Notes under the pieces: model-generated
What the model was told of the DNA's origin: nothing
The model's database searches: none
What the model saw: the letters and a program-made list of their open reading frames with translations, nothing else
Made by a program: the position numbers and the translations under genes
In this document: positions 24,691-35,460 of the stretch, piece by piece
Layout of the letters: each line of letters starts with the position of its first letter
Numbering within the stretch: the first letter of the stretch is position 1
From: Limnanthes douglasii subsp. nivea
Lineage: Eukaryota; Streptophyta; Magnoliopsida; Brassicales; Limnanthaceae
DNA: 64,000 nucleotides
Assembly: GCA_036936605.1 (NCBI GenBank)
Contig: JAUPFV010000004.1
Span: 88,004,334-88,068,333, forward strand
Direction: 5' to 3'

Positions 24691-25894
24691 TGAAATTTTA
24701 TTTCTTTAAAAAAATTACCTATGAATCTAGTTTTGTTCATCTTTAAAAAATAAAGACGATAGTACTTTCAGATATTTTTTTCGAGCTCCGGTTTGAAAAA
24801 TATGGAAATGTTTAAAAATAAAATAAAAAAAAAAGTAAGAAAGATAAAGTTTGGTTCAAGAATTAGAAGTGGTTATTAGAAGTGGCTTTGTGGTTGGTGA
24901 TGAAGAGTGGGTATTTGAGATATTATTAAAAAAAACTAAGTATTGATTTGGAGTTATATAGATGAGGTGAGTGTTAAAAAATTCATATTTTTTAATTTTA
25001 TGGAACACAGCAAATTTGACAGATAGCTATATGCAATAGACATCTGGCACCTAAGGCTATTTGTTCGCTAGAGGTTTGGCGTGAGGTAGATTTGATATCC
25101 GAAGACACTACTACGCATGATGTCCCTTCTCCAATTCCGATGGAAATACTTCCATCTCTACCTGTTTCTACCTCATAGACCTCTACCATCGGAAGCCAAC
25201 CACCTCCACATCTTCTAGCTCTATCTCTCGATCATTTACCTAAACTCTTTGGTGAGACATTCAAATACCACACTACCTACTATGTTTGGCAGGGAGAGAT
25301 AAGTTCACGGTTTATTATTTATAATTGATATATATATATATTATTATTAAAATGCTGAGTACTTTGTTTTACTAACACCAATCTATATTGTTGTAAGAAA
25401 CAAATCACGTTTGTACATTCACTATATTAGTCATAGGAGCCAAAGTCTGGGACGACCAGGTAAATTTAGAGCAGGGTTGGATGCCATATTTTCTGGTATG
25501 CTAATTGAGTTGTCCTCCTTCCAGCCATACATCGTAATTATATAAGTTCTCATAAAGCATTCTCATAAAAAACAAAAAATTCCTATTTTATATCCAGTGA
25601 GATAAGTATCATCTTTGATGATATCCATACAGGTATGAATGTTAAGGTCGACGGTGACCTCATGGTTCTTCCGGTTAGAGAGGACAAGCGCAAACCAGTA
25701 TTGAAGTTGCCTCACTCCAAGGTGTAGATCTGACTAAGATTTAAAAGATATTGATAATCATAAATGAAATAGGTTGGGCCAAGGTTTTATCTGCAATAGG
25801 TTTAGCGGCCAAGCCTACCCAATAACGATATTTTACTTACTAACAGGATGGTACACCAGGTTGCACTTGTGTATATTCTTCACATGTTCGGCTT
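24691..25894. other. AT-rich spacer, no gene recognised
   Basis: No reliable coding region. Less AT-rich text at 25020-25280 and 25600-25730 may be decayed transposon coding sequence, but no domain could be recognised in six frames by eye. Confidence 0.35.
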
Positions 25895-26215
25895 AGTATA
25901 AATACTTGACAAAAGAAATATGTACATTTGCGACCGACCATCATTTTCAAGCAATCTTGTTGTCTGATGGTGATTGTATACGTGACAAATGTTAGACGCA
26001 TTCTCTTGATCAGCCTTCTTTAAGACACCAAATAATTGATGTAGAATTGTTCCGTTTACCGTCAAAACTTTGGCAAATTTTTTTCCTTTGGTTTTAACTT
26101 CGCAAATTCCTTATGTCTTTCTAAATACACAATCGGATCATGGTTATGTTTGCTCAGAGTCACACTTAAAGCCCATTTATCATCACCTTTAAACGGATTA
26201 CCAGTCAAATGAAAG
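25895..26215 (-). pseudogene. MULE/FAR1-like transposase N-terminal remnant
   Basis: From 26215 downward: GDDKWALSVTLSKHNHDP (end of the WRKY-GCM1-type DNA-binding domain with the HNH signature), EFAKLKPKEK, then ILHQLFGVLKKADQENAS and YNHHQTTRLLENDGRSQM. The order and spacing match the N-terminal third of FAR1-like Mutator transposases. The two parts are in different frames. Confidence 0.55.
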
Positions 26216-26233
26216 AGGTCGTTGATTTTTTTC

Positions 26234-26355
26234 TACCGCACGCCTTTCGCTTATGATCACACTCTTTAACCATAAACTATGGATACTAAATTGCTACCAC
26301 ACGCCTTTCGGTTATAATCACAATATTTGACCATAAACTATAGATACTAAATCTC
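26234..26355. repeat. 61-bp tandem duplication
   Basis: Two adjacent copies starting TACC(G/A)CACGCCTTTCG at 26234 and 26295, about 85% alike by eye. Confidence 0.8.
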
Positions 26356-27149
26356 TCACGTATATAATTTGTTCTTCATCTTTTGTAATTTTCCTAGATC
26401 CTAGTTTAAGCGAGAAACCAAGTGTTTTGTCGAACATTTTGACCTATTTGGTCATCGAGTCGAAGTTATACTCGTCGTAAGTTAGGAAATTGTGAACATG
26501 GTCCGAAATATGTGACAGTTTGTCTTGGATAACCTCATGCAACACATATAAAGCAAACCAATCAATCAAAACCGAAAACTAAATTACAGAAAACCATTCC
26601 TCTATTTTCATGACAGTATTCTCAAACATTTCGCCATTGTCATGTCGGAATTGTCAAACATTCTGGCATAACCTTAGCGGAAACTAAACACACTCCATCT
26701 ATAGATGAAATCTAGATGTTGTCATCTGCCAACGTCTAGTGAAAACTATCATCTTTTCTGCCATGACGATGATGACAAATATATCTAAACGTCATCGACG
26801 AACAAAAAATATTTTTTTTGGATTTTCTTATAAAAAATTAAATAATAATATAATTATATTTTCCATGTGAATGGGTGGTACGTAGAGGGACAACGGTTGC
26901 GTATGCTCCGACCATTATTTGTTTTTAAATCTTTTTTTAAAAAATCAATTTTTGTTTTTAATAACTCTTAAAAAATAAATTTCAGAATTTAGTTCATTGT
27001 ATGTTATGCAATTTTGCAAATACATAGACATAAAATAAAGAAAACTTTGAATTTTTAAAGTACTTCACAACAAAAAGATTTTTTAAATATTTTAAAGACA
27101 AGAAATACGATTTACCAGAACAATTGACAAGATTAAGACCAAAATAATT
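26356..27149. other. AT-rich spacer, nothing recognised
   Basis: No gene, RNA or clear repeat seen. Confidence 0.4.
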
Positions 27150-27959
27150 GACAAGATAGTGCTGCTGGATTAGATGGGTACAACATTTCATTTTATAAAA
27201 CATGTTGAAGCATAATTAAGCTTGATCTGTGTTCTTCTTTTAATGCTTTCTTGCAGGCTTATATCATGCCAAATGAAATGTTTGCTACTTGGATTAGTCT
27301 GATACCAAAGACTTCTAACCCTATTAGTTGGTGTAATTATAGACCTATTAGCTGTTGTACTATGTTGAATAAAATATTTTTCTAGGCTTATCAATACTAG
27401 GCTTTCTATTATTCTTCCTTGTATTATTTCTAGCTATCAAGCTGCTTTTGTTAAAAACAGATCAATTCATGAAAATATTCTTATAGCCAAAGAGATGGCT
27501 TATGATCTAAATAGAAAGCCTAAAAATGGTAACATCGTGATTGAGTGGGACATGTCAAAAGCATTTAACAGAATGTCCTTCTCATTCATTCTGAAAGTGT
27601 TATCTCAGTTTGGCTTCTCTAGTAGTTTCATCAGTCTGATTTCTAAGATGATTAAGATGGTAAAATTTTCTATCCTAATTAATGGTAACAATTATGGCTA
27701 TTTTCAATCTAAAAGAGGTTTGAGACAGAGTGATCCCTTATCTCCAAGCCTCTTTATTATTAGTGAGGAAGTGTTTATTAGAGGTCTATATAAGTTTTTA
27801 TATGTTTTCAAGTCTATGTAGTATGCTTCTAGGAATAAAATCTTTGTCCCTTGTACTGCATTTGCTGACAATATCATCATCTATACTAACAGTCTTCCTA
27901 ATTCTATTGAACTATTAAGCAGTTTCTTAGACAGGTACCAATTAGTGTCTGGTCAGTCT
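27150..27959 (+). pseudogene. LINE2 (5'-truncated), RT part before the E2 insertion
   Basis: A second L1-type LINE, plus strand, starting inside RT at DSAAGLDGYNISFYK, so it is 5'-truncated. It shows WISLIPKTSNP, AFVKNRSIHENIL, WDMSKAFNRMSFSF and SDPLSPSLF. The catalytic box reads FADNIIIY, with the second Asp replaced. It is related to the LINE at 8654-24288 but clearly a different copy. E2 is inserted directly after ...YQLVSGQS. Confidence 0.8.
27955..27959. repeat. E2 target-site duplication, left
   Basis: AGTCT, identical to 48816-48820. Confidence 0.9.
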
Positions 27960-28356
27960 TGATGAGTCCGAATCCTGTTACCACTTCGGACAAGGTCAGT
28001 TCGGACAGGGTCTACCTAGCCGGACGATGACAGTTTGGACACCATCATTCATTGTGCTGTTCGAACAGAACTAAAGTACTCACTTCTTGACTAAGATTCT
28101 TGCTCTCCTACTAAGAACTCATGGGTCCTTGAACTTGACCCGGGTCCATTAAACATGACTCGAAAACCCATAAAGCCCAAATGTAAGGGTATAAATACCC
28201 AACCACCACCATTAAATGAGGGTAATGAAAATTAAATACAACCACACTGCTTAATTCTCCCTATACTCTCTACTCAAACATTAAATACACTAAAACTTCC
28301 ACACAGATCTAAACAAAAATTACAAACTTACCCTTAGACGAAAATAAACCTCACCA
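27960..28356 (+). repeat. E2 5' LTR
   Basis: Contains a TATA box TATAAATA at 28190-28197. Confidence 0.92.
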
Positions 28357-28358
28357 AA

Positions 28359-28376
28359 TTGGCGACCACAGTGGGA
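28359..28376 (+). other. E2 primer-binding site
   Basis: TTGGCGACCACAGTGGGA, starting two bases after the 5' LTR. Confidence 0.75.
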
Positions 28377-28429
28377 GCACGACGGTTCCTGAATCAAGCA
28401 TTCGAAACCAACAGGAAACATCAGTCTGA

Positions 28430-29917
28430 ATGAATCCGGACGCCCCGGAAGTACCACCAGCTTTGCTAGAAGTGGTGGGTGAAAATGATGAATATACCAT
28501 CGAGGAGCGTGATAGATTAAAGGGCGAGATAGAAGCTCTGAGGGCAGAAAAGGCTAAGATGGGCATGAAAGAGAAGTCAAAAGCATCAGTCGCTCATCAT
28601 ACCGACAACCCTAGAGAGAATGAGCCTTCGAAGACTCATATGAATACCACGAAGACTCATGCTAGCTCCAAAAAGTCTCACTGGTCTAAACCAGTGGAGA
28701 GTTCTGACTCAGACTCGGAGTCTTTTGGTAGCTCCTCGGACGAGGATGAAGTTGAAGAGTCCTTATCCTCCAGCAATGATGAGGGCCGATCCAAAAAGAA
28801 GCAAAATTTGATTAAAAAGTATTGAAGAAAAAGGGATAGACATAGGAAATTGAAGAGGAATATATGCAAAGGATGATCTCACAGCCGGAGGCATGTAGAC
28901 CGGATGCTGGTGGATCTTTTTGCCTTCCACGATGAACCAGGTATCTTTGCAACTCCCAATGAGGATACTGTGTTTAGTCGTGGCCGGAATTGGAGACAAT
29001 CTCCATTGTCTTCCAAGATTATGTCCGGAAACCTCCCTAAGAGGTTCGATAGCACTAAAATGGAGAAATACGATGGCAGTAAAGATCCGGACAACCACTT
29101 GGAGCAATTTAAAAACTTCATGATGAATTTTGATGATGACGACAAGTTACTCTGTAGAGCATTCTCCCAATCCTTTACGGGGAGTGCTCTGAAGTGGTAT
29201 AACAGCATACCTTAAGGATGTATCAGGAATTTTGATACGTTTTGGGTGGCCTTTCGAAGGCAGTTTGTTAGGAGTAAAGAGTTGAAGGGCAATGGGGACA
29301 CAATAATTCATTGTGCCCAAGAACCAAACTAATCATTGAAAGAATACATAAGTCGTTTTGTAAAACCCAAAAATGGGTTGGCTGATTGCTTCGAGCAAGT
29401 AGCAATAGCATCTTTGAAGCAGGGCTTAAACCCTGGAAATTTGGCTGATTCAGTGACCAGAAAGAAAGCCATGACTTGGGGAGGTTTGCTGAATCAAGTC
29501 GGAAAGGAAATCAACGTTGATGAAACAAAGAAAACTAGGGTGCACAGGCAGGTGAGGTCTGCCCCGGTTGCACCAAACCCCAACCAAAATCAATCCGGGA
29601 ACAAGGCAAGGGAGACCGGACAGGGGCATAACAGGGCTAAAGCTCAATCTCAGCCAGCTGCGCCTGCCCAGAGTCAACAATCTAGAAATAAGAGATGGCC
29701 TTGGGTTCAACCGGAATGGTTTGCGGAGTTAAAGGAAAGTGTGGCCACTATTTACAACACAACAAAGGAAGAATTGCACTATAGAAGGCCGACCACACTG
29801 CAATCTCCTAGGGAACATCGTAACAATTCCTTCTGTCAGTACCATAACGACACTGGCCATACTACTGACGATTTTATCGCCTTAAAACAAGAAGTTCAGA
29901 ACTTAATTGAAAGATGA
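28430..29917 (+). pseudogene. E2 gag
   Basis: Starts at ATG 28430 with a charged coiled-coil-like N-terminus (YTIEERDRLKGEIEALRAEK) and an acidic-serine region. The capsid domain follows in another frame from about 28880: LPKRFDSTKMEKYDG, DPDNHLEQFKNFMMNFDDDD, FRRQFVRSKELKGNGDTII, SLKQGLNPGNLADSV. A zinc-binding CQYHNDTGHTTDD lies near 29840. Breaks are a frameshift near 28825-28880 and stops at 29213-29215 and about 29330. Confidence 0.85.
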
Positions 29918-29935
29918 AAGCTGAGGGGCATATAT

Positions 29936-30379
29936 CAAAAGAAGAGGAGGAAATAGGCCTGATAATGCTCATCGGGTTGGTCCGAGTAATGCTGCTCCGG
30001 AGGGCTCTATAGTTATAATCGAAAGATTTGATATAGGATCAGAGTACTTGGATCCTGATCTAACGCGAAATAGAGTAGGTGCTATTGAGGAACGTTGTAA
30101 AACAGTCTCCGGGCTTATTAAGTTTTTTGAGTCACTTACAATTTTCGGAGGGGATATTATGACAGCTCCTACTTCTTCTTCAAGGAAGAGGCATGTTCAT
30201 ACTTTAGCTACCCAGCTAGAAGGAGGCATGACCTCATATCAATCACAAATTCCATTTCCCTTTATTGTTTTCGATAAAGATGAATTAAGGGATATAGGTG
30301 GCCCTCATGAAGATGATGTTGTCATAGGAGCATCCATTGGGGGCAATGACATAAGATGAATCTTGGTGGATACTGGGAG
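29936..30379 (+). pseudogene. E2 protease, N-terminal half
   Basis: FFESLTIFGGDIM, FVIF-type segment and GGPHEDDVVIGASIGG lead to the protease active site. A TGA interrupts just before it (30357-30359), and E3 is inserted directly after the codons for VDTG, so the following Ser and the rest lie at 40865 onward. Confidence 0.82.
30375..30379. repeat. E3 target-site duplication, left
   Basis: GGGAG, identical to 40865-40869. Confidence 0.92.
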
Positions 30380-30663
30380 TGATAAGGAAAGATATTCCTC
30401 AGGGACCTAAGTGCAATTGATAGGGACTAAAGTGATAAGTTCTGTAAATATAGGGTCAAATTAGACTTTAGGAGAAATGTAAAGGGTTGAACTGCAAATA
30501 TACCATTTTGTAACCATTTCTCTAACTAACTCACTCAGTCTATTTAAAGAGGTTGAAGAAGTTAGTTAGGCCTAAGAAATAATCAGAAGCACTTTTCACT
30601 TCCTAAAATTCTCTAAGTAGATTTGTGCTATTGATTTTATCATTTCAGCTTTAATTCTTACCA
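30380..30663 (+). repeat. E3 5' LTR
   Basis: TGATAAGG...TTCTTACCA. A TATA-like TATTTAAAG lies near 30540. Confidence 0.94.
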
Positions 30664-30665
30664 AA

Positions 30666-30683
30666 TTGGCGCTAGAAAGAGGG
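30666..30683 (+). other. E3 primer-binding site
   Basis: TTGGCGCTAGAAAGAGGG directly inside the 5' LTR. Confidence 0.72.
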
Positions 30684-30790
30684 GGCGAGGATACCTTGAT
30701 CAACAGATCAGAAATCGACGTTTGAGTTTTCGTTTTGCAAAGTTTTTCGTTCGAATTTTCATATTTTGTTTGATTTTTCACTGATTGAAG

Positions 30791-32743
30791 ATGAATCCAG
30801 AGGAAGGTGACAATACATCCGTTCGCAAGGCTATGGAAACACTGAAATCCGATCTGCAAGAGGCAGGTAAATCGATTCCAATTCAATCAATCCAATTTGA
30901 TTTTGAAAGAAAAATGAATGAGATGATAAGGAAGGTGGCAGAGCTTGACGAATTGGTGAAAAAGAAAGGAAATAATGATGGTGCTAGGCTTAGGTCTAAG
31001 ATAGCAGGGGGCGATCAGAATGATCAGTCGGATCAGTCGATGGACGATGGCGATGATCACTATGAACAGCGTAAAACACGTTCTGAGCAAAAAAAAGAGT
31101 ATAGCGGGATAAAGAGGAAAGAAAAGTTACAAAGGCGACTGTATGTAAACTCTAGTGATGAAGAGGATTTCGAAGATTCTGAGTCTGATGAAACACCGAG
31201 GTACGAACGCTCTCGAGGCCGTTCAAGAGGAGCAGAGCGTGAGCTCCGGCCAGCTAGGGTGTATAAGGAAGGAAGGAAAAAGAAAGAGAGACGAGTATAT
31301 TCACCTCGGAAATATTCGCCTCGGAGATATTCGCCTCGAAAATATGAAGGTGAGTCCAGCTTATATGCAGCTGTGGGGATGAGAAATGAGGACCAGTATG
31401 TTCAGGGAGTCGACTGGAGGGACTCACCATTGATCAGGGAGATCAGATCTGTGCCGCTTCCGAGGCGGTTTGATATTTCCAAAGTTGATAAGTTTGATGG
31501 GACTCAAGATCCCGATGACCACATAGAACAATTTAAAAACTACATGACTAATTTCGAAGATGACGATAAATTAGTGTGTAGAGCTTTCTCTCAGACGTTT
31601 AAGGGAACTGCGCTGAAATGGTTCAACAAGATTCCTAAGGAGTCGATTGCAAATTTTAGAGGCTTCTATACCGCTTTCCGAAGGCAGTTTGTGGGAAGCA
31701 AGGAAATGAGAGCCAATGGAGACACAATAATACAATGCAAGCAGGCTGTGGGAGAGAAGTTAAAGGATTATACTAAGAGGTTTGTGTCAACAAAGGCTGA
31801 ATTGGATGATTGTGAAGAAAGTGTGGCTATGGCGGCGTTTAGGCAAGGACTGTTGCCTGGGGATTTAGCCGATGAGACTACGAGGCGCAGGGCGTTAACA
31901 TTTGGAGCTCTTATGGCTCAGGTTGAGGATCAGATTAAGGTCGAAGAATCGACGCGGGTTCGAGGAGGTGCTAGTACTGTTCAGAAGGGGAGTGGACAAT
32001 CTAACACATCGAACAACAATCCCTCGCGTCCGAAGAACAATCAAAATGTATCTAACCGAGGAGCTTCGAACTCGTATCAAGGGGGATATAATCAACACAA
32101 CTGTAATATTCAGCAACAGTTTAGATCCAGATCGAATGTGTGGGTGAGGCCAGATTATTATGCGGATCTGACTGAAAGCGTGGCTTCGATATATGAAAAA
32201 ACAAGGGGAACAATAAATTTTAGAAAGCCACCAGCGATTAACAGGCCAAGAGAGGAGCGCAATAATAAGTTCTGCAGGTATCATGATGATGTCGGCCATG
32301 ATACAAATGATTGCATTGCTCTAAAGAAGGAGATGCAAATTTTGATTGAGAATGGAAAGTTGTTGGAATATGTCAGGAAGAATGCTAAAGCGGCAGCTCC
32401 GAAAATTGGTAATCCTAATTTTAAGCAGGAAACTGCACTAATGATTTTAGATGTTGCAGGTGAGGGGGATGGTTTCGATGTGGCCTCGGAATATGTCGAA
32501 CCAGACCCCAGTCGACTTTTGTTAATGTCAATAGATGAGCCGATGCGTCAGGGACGTGTTCGAGATTTGTGTGCCCTCTTCGAATCACTTACGATATTTG
32601 GGGGAGATTCGATGACCAACAACACTAATAATTCGAGGAAGAGGCATATAGTGAACTTAACACGACAAATTGAGGGAGGCGCATCGGCACACCTAAGCAA
32701 CAGAAAGGATGTGCCCTTTATAATTTCGATGGGGATGATTTGA
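30791..32743 (+). CDS. E3 gag
   Basis: An open frame of about 650 residues from ATG 30791. The N-terminal 200 residues are highly charged, with RS/RY-rich repeats (PRKYSPRRYSPRKY). The capsid domain follows: LPRRFDISKVDKFDGTQDPD, HIEQFKNYMTNFEDDDK, FRRQFVGSKEMRANGDTII. Then a Gly/Asn/Gln-rich linker and a zinc-binding CRYHDDVGHDTNDC near residue 500. It ends with FESLTIFGGDSM. The frame is lost at about 32727, where one T seems missing compared with E1 and E2, so it stops early instead of running on into protease. Confidence 0.9.
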   Translation: MNPEEGDNTSVRKAMETLKSDLQEAGKSIPIQSIQFDFERKMNEMIRKVAELDELVKKKGNNDGARLRSKIAGGDQNDQSDQSMDDGDDHYEQRKTRSEQKKEYSGIKRKEKLQRRLYVNSSDEEDFEDSESDETPRYERSRGRSRGAERELRPARVYKEGRKKKERRVYSPRKYSPRRYSPRKYEGESSLYAAVGMRNEDQYVQGVDWRDSPLIREIRSVPLPRRFDISKVDKFDGTQDPDDHIEQFKNYMTNFEDDDKLVCRAFSQTFKGTALKWFNKIPKESIANFRGFYTAFRRQFVGSKEMRANGDTIIQCKQAVGEKLKDYTKRFVSTKAELDDCEESVAMAAFRQGLLPGDLADETTRRRALTFGALMAQVEDQIKVEESTRVRGGASTVQKGSGQSNTSNNNPSRPKNNQNVSNRGASNSYQGGYNQHNCNIQQQFRSRSNVWVRPDYYADLTESVASIYEKTRGTINFRKPPAINRPREERNNKFCRYHDDVGHDTNDCIALKKEMQILIENGKLLEYVRKNAKAAAPKIGNPNFKQETALMILDVAGEGDGFDVASEYVEPDPSRLLLMSIDEPMRQGRVRDLCALFESLTIFGGDSMTNNTNNSRKRHIVNLTRQIEGGASAHLSNRKDVPFIISMGMI

Positions 32744-33144
32744 GGGGGATTACTGGGCCACATGAAGATGCGGTGGTCATAGGAGCAGAAGTATGCGGGA
32801 TGGAGATTCGACGAGTGCTGATTGATACAGGGAGCTCTGCTAATGTGCTTTTCAAGTCAACATATGAGAGATTAACTGCTCCGCCTCGAATAGAAAGATC
32901 AGAAAGGACTATCATAGGGTTTATTGGCGCAACAACAAATGTGATAGGAGAGTTCGAGGGTGAAGTTTCTTTGGGAAAGGGGCATTTCAAGAAGAAAGTA
33001 CAAGTACTTTTTGTGGTGGTAGATTGTCCATCAAGTTACAATGCTATTTTTGGGAGGTCGTGGTTGGCTAAAATGTACGCTGTAGTTTCTACAGTTCATC
33101 AATGTTTGAAGTATGTGATCGAGGACCGAGTCGGCGTAGTTTGA
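32740..33144 (+). pseudogene. E3 protease
   Basis: GPHEDAVVIGAEVCG, active site LIDTGSSANVLF, then AIFGRSWLAKMYA. It is in the same frame as the RT ORF downstream, but stops at TGA 33142-33144, where E2 has a CGG Arg codon, and again at TAA 33226-33228. Confidence 0.88.
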
Positions 33145-33240
33145 AGTGATCAAAAGGTGGCAAGAGAATGTTATGCTGCTGCATTTAGACTACGGGGCAA
33201 AAGTTCTGATGATCCGATGGAGAATTAACAGTTTGGGGGG

Positions 33241-35460
33241 TTGTCTTCTGAGGGAACATATGAGGGAATTGATGATCCGAGGTCAACCCCGAGTTCTGTG
33301 GTGGTCAATGAGGAAATAGAAGAATATATTTTCAATAATGGCAGGGTACTTCGAATTGGGACCCTGTTATCTTTATCGATGCGAGAAAAGTTGTTGACTT
33401 TTTTGTCTGAAAATTTGGATGTTTTTGCGTGGAGGTCTGAAGACGTAGTGGGGGTCCCAAGTGACATAATATGTCATAGTTTGGCGGTTGATCCGAAGGT
33501 CAAACCGATAATTCAAAAAAGAAGGGCCTTTTCATTGGAAAAATCTGAGGCAATAGTTGCCGAGGTGGATCGACTATACAAGATGGGTCATATCAGGGAA
33601 ACCAATTATCCGAGGTGGACGGCTAATCCGGTAGTAGTGAAAAAGAAGAATGGAAAATGGCGAATGTGTGTGGACTTCACAGATTTGAATAGAGCCTGTC
33701 CAAAAGATCCTTTTCCGGTGCCTCAAATCGATCAGTTAGTGGATTCCACTTCGGGAAATAAAATCTTGACGTTTATGGATGCGTTTTCGGGGTATAATCA
33801 GATTCGAATGAATCCAAATGATGAAGAAAACACAACTTTTATCACTGACAGAGGATTGCACTGCTACAGAGTGATGCCGTTCGGATTGAAAAATGCTGGG
33901 TCAACATATCAGAGGCTGATGAATAAGGCGTTTGCTTCACAAATAGGGAGAAATATCGAAGTGTACATCGATGACATGCTTGTTAAAAGCAAAAGTGATG
34001 ATGAACACATTGATGATTTGGAAGAGACATTTTTGAATCTTAGAGCAATACAATTGAAGTTGAACCGAGAAAAATGTACATTTGGAGTTCGATCTGGCAA
34101 ATTTCTGGGGTACATGATTAGTGAAAGAGGAATCGAAGTGGATCCAGATCAATTGAAGGCTCTGATATCTATGTCTTCACCTCGGAATATCAAAGAAGTG
34201 CAAATGTTAACGGGCAGGTTAGCAGCTTTGAACAGATTCATTTCTCGTTTTTCAGATAAGTGCTTCCCTTTTTTCCAGGTGCTGCGTAGACCTAATAACT
34301 TTGAGTGGACCTCGGATTGTGAAGAAGCTTTTATGAAGATTAAAAATCTTTTGTCCTCTCCTGAAATATTGTCGAAGCCTCGAAAGGGTGAGCAGCTATT
34401 TTTGTATATAGCAGTATCGGATTATGCGGTGAGTGCGGTTCTGGTCAGTGAAGATACGAGAATTTCGAAGCCTGTCTACTATGTCAGCAAAAGTTTGGTT
34501 GATGCTGAAAAACGCTATTTGAAGCTCGAAAAATTGGCACTGTGCATAGTAGTCGCAGCAAGAAAAATGCGTCCCTACTTCCAGGCACATACGATTGTGG
34601 TTCGAACTTCATATCCATTAAAAAATGTTTTGCAGAAGCCAGATATCTCAGGAAGGATGACCAAGTGGTCTGTGGAATTAGGAGATTTCGATGTGTTATT
34701 CTCTCCTCGAACAGCTATCAAAGCTCAACCTTTAGCAGATTTTTTGGTGGAATTCCACTCAAGCAGATCCGAAGAGAAAGATGGTGGAAAGATGAACGAG
34801 AATCCGACGTGGACAATACGAACTGATGGGGGATCCAGTAACAAAGGGTCGAGTGCAGGAGTTGAGTTGGTGGCACCAACAGGGGAATTTATGTTTCAAG
34901 CTATAAAATTTGGCTTTCATGCTTCGAATAACGAAGCTGAGTATGAAGTTGTGCTAGCAGGATTACGGTTAGCAAAGATTTGTGGAGCGACATTTGTGCG
35001 CTTGGAAACAGATTCACAGTTGGTAGTTAACCATGTTAAAGGAGTATCGGAAGCTAAAAAGGAACGTTTGGTTTTGTACTTACAAGAGCTTCGGGGAATG
35101 ATGGCACAGTTTGAAAATGTCGAAGTGGAGCATATTCGAAGAGGTAGCAACACAATGGCTGATTCTTTGGCAACAATGGCTTACTCTGAAGAATATCCGT
35201 GGATCATAACACAACCATCGCCTTCGATCATACCGAATTCTGAGCAGTGTGAAGTTGTTAATGAGATAGTGAATGATCCGATGTGCGCTCGAGGAGATTG
35301 GAGGTTTGATTTGTTAAACTTTATTTCGAAGGGAATTTTACCTCTTGATAAACACTTGCTTAAGAAAATAAAGTACAAAGCTCTTGGATATGTGGTATTG
35401 GATGGGGTACTGTACAAAAGGTCTGCGTCGAAACCTTTGCTACGATGTTTAAGCAAATAA
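33241..35460 (+). CDS. E3 pol: RT, RNase H, archaeal-type RNase H
   Basis: 739 residues open. The RT has MCVDFTDLNRACPKDPFP, TFMDAFSGYNQI, MPFGLKNAGSTYQRLMNK and the catalytic VYIDDMLVKS. Next is the retroviral-type RNase H (YVSKSLVDAEKRYLKLEKLA) and WSVELGDFDVLFSPRTAIK. The archaeal-type RNase H has TIRTDGGSSNKGSSAG, NNEAEYEVVLAGLRLAK and MADSLATMA. It ends at TAA 35458-35460 in a position where E2 reads on. Confidence 0.93.
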   Translation: MSSEGTYEGIDDPRSTPSSVVVNEEIEEYIFNNGRVLRIGTLLSLSMREKLLTFLSENLDVFAWRSEDVVGVPSDIICHSLAVDPKVKPIIQKRRAFSLEKSEAIVAEVDRLYKMGHIRETNYPRWTANPVVVKKKNGKWRMCVDFTDLNRACPKDPFPVPQIDQLVDSTSGNKILTFMDAFSGYNQIRMNPNDEENTTFITDRGLHCYRVMPFGLKNAGSTYQRLMNKAFASQIGRNIEVYIDDMLVKSKSDDEHIDDLEETFLNLRAIQLKLNREKCTFGVRSGKFLGYMISERGIEVDPDQLKALISMSSPRNIKEVQMLTGRLAALNRFISRFSDKCFPFFQVLRRPNNFEWTSDCEEAFMKIKNLLSSPEILSKPRKGEQLFLYIAVSDYAVSAVLVSEDTRISKPVYYVSKSLVDAEKRYLKLEKLALCIVVAARKMRPYFQAHTIVVRTSYPLKNVLQKPDISGRMTKWSVELGDFDVLFSPRTAIKAQPLADFLVEFHSSRSEEKDGGKMNENPTWTIRTDGGSSNKGSSAGVELVAPTGEFMFQAIKFGFHASNNEAEYEVVLAGLRLAKICGATFVRLETDSQLVVNHVKGVSEAKKERLVLYLQELRGMMAQFENVEVEHIRRGSNTMADSLATMAYSEEYPWIITQPSPSIIPNSEQCEVVNEIVNDPMCARGDWRFDLLNFISKGILPLDKHLLKKIKYKALGYVVLDGVLYKRSASKPLLRCLSK

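Noticed and set aside
27988..28100. Separate promoter repeat or satellite from the CGGAC words in the E2 LTR
   Set aside because: They recur only because of the second LTR at 48427.
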